In this document: positions 62,757 through 64,000 of the stretch, in pieces
How positions within the stretch are numbered: the stretch's first letter is position 1
Layout: every line of letters begins with the position of its first letter
Source: Hermodice carunculata
Lineage: Eukaryota > Annelida > Polychaeta > Eunicida > Amphinomidae
Reading direction: 5' to 3'
DNA length: 64,000 bases
NCBI GenBank assembly: GCA_964020975.1
Contig: OZ026628.1
Coordinates: 56,949,022 to 57,013,021 of the forward strand
Notes under the pieces: model-generated
Told to the model about the DNA's origin: nothing
Database searches by the model: none
What the model saw: only the letters and a program-made list of their open reading frames with translations
Made by a program: the position numbers and the translations under genes

Positions 62757-64000
<1,244 letters not shown>

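Overview
The window is animal nuclear DNA, AT-rich, full of microsatellites and thin in genes. Three signs point to a marine invertebrate, probably a deuterostome or lophotrochozoan: a C-type-lectin/LDLa/LRR seven-helix receptor of the GRL101/relaxin-receptor kind, a CR1-like LINE with a PHD-type finger and a remnant of a 2A-like NPGP motif, and several short hairpin transposons. The species cannot be settled from the sequence. No bacterial-style operon, rRNA, convincing functional tRNA, CRISPR array or virus-like element was seen.

Only two stretches look like intact host coding sequence. Both lie on the minus strand and both are unusually long single exons. One (19443-16264) encodes most of a receptor: lectin-like domains, five LDLa-type repeats, about seven LRRs and seven membrane helices. 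It lacks its 5' exon(s). The other (61714-58700) encodes about 1000 residues of tandem CUB-like extracellular domains and ends at a strong splice donor. Its partner exons are not identified. Intron phase at the two inner borders is compatible, but a link across 39 kb is speculation.

The rest is mostly mobile DNA and repeats. Left third: palindrome-rich minisatellites (8.5-11.3 kb) split by a tRNA-derived SINE, then a decayed MULE-like transposase (12.1-14.7 kb). Middle: a candidate 10.7-kb DNA transposon (19768-30512) with 35-bp inverted ends and a TAA target duplication. It surrounds a decayed but clearly spliced gene carrying SDG/TDG...TSHGK-type and MQKTG motifs, and it has been invaded by a LINE with an inverted 5' end and by two hairpin MITEs. 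Right half: a nearly intact CR1-like LINE (35478-39130) inserted into a degenerate tandem repeat, a Merlin transposase remnant (44.2-44.8 kb), a pogo/Tigger remnant (53.4-54.4 kb), an old LINE (55.75-57.06 kb), and many long TA, AAT, ATC and GAA arrays.

The most striking theme is a family of five TTAA-flanked, roughly 175-240 bp MITEs. The best copies carry a perfect 31-32 bp hairpin with a 3-nt loop. Between copies the inner stem and the terminal repeats differ in sequence, yet both arms change together.
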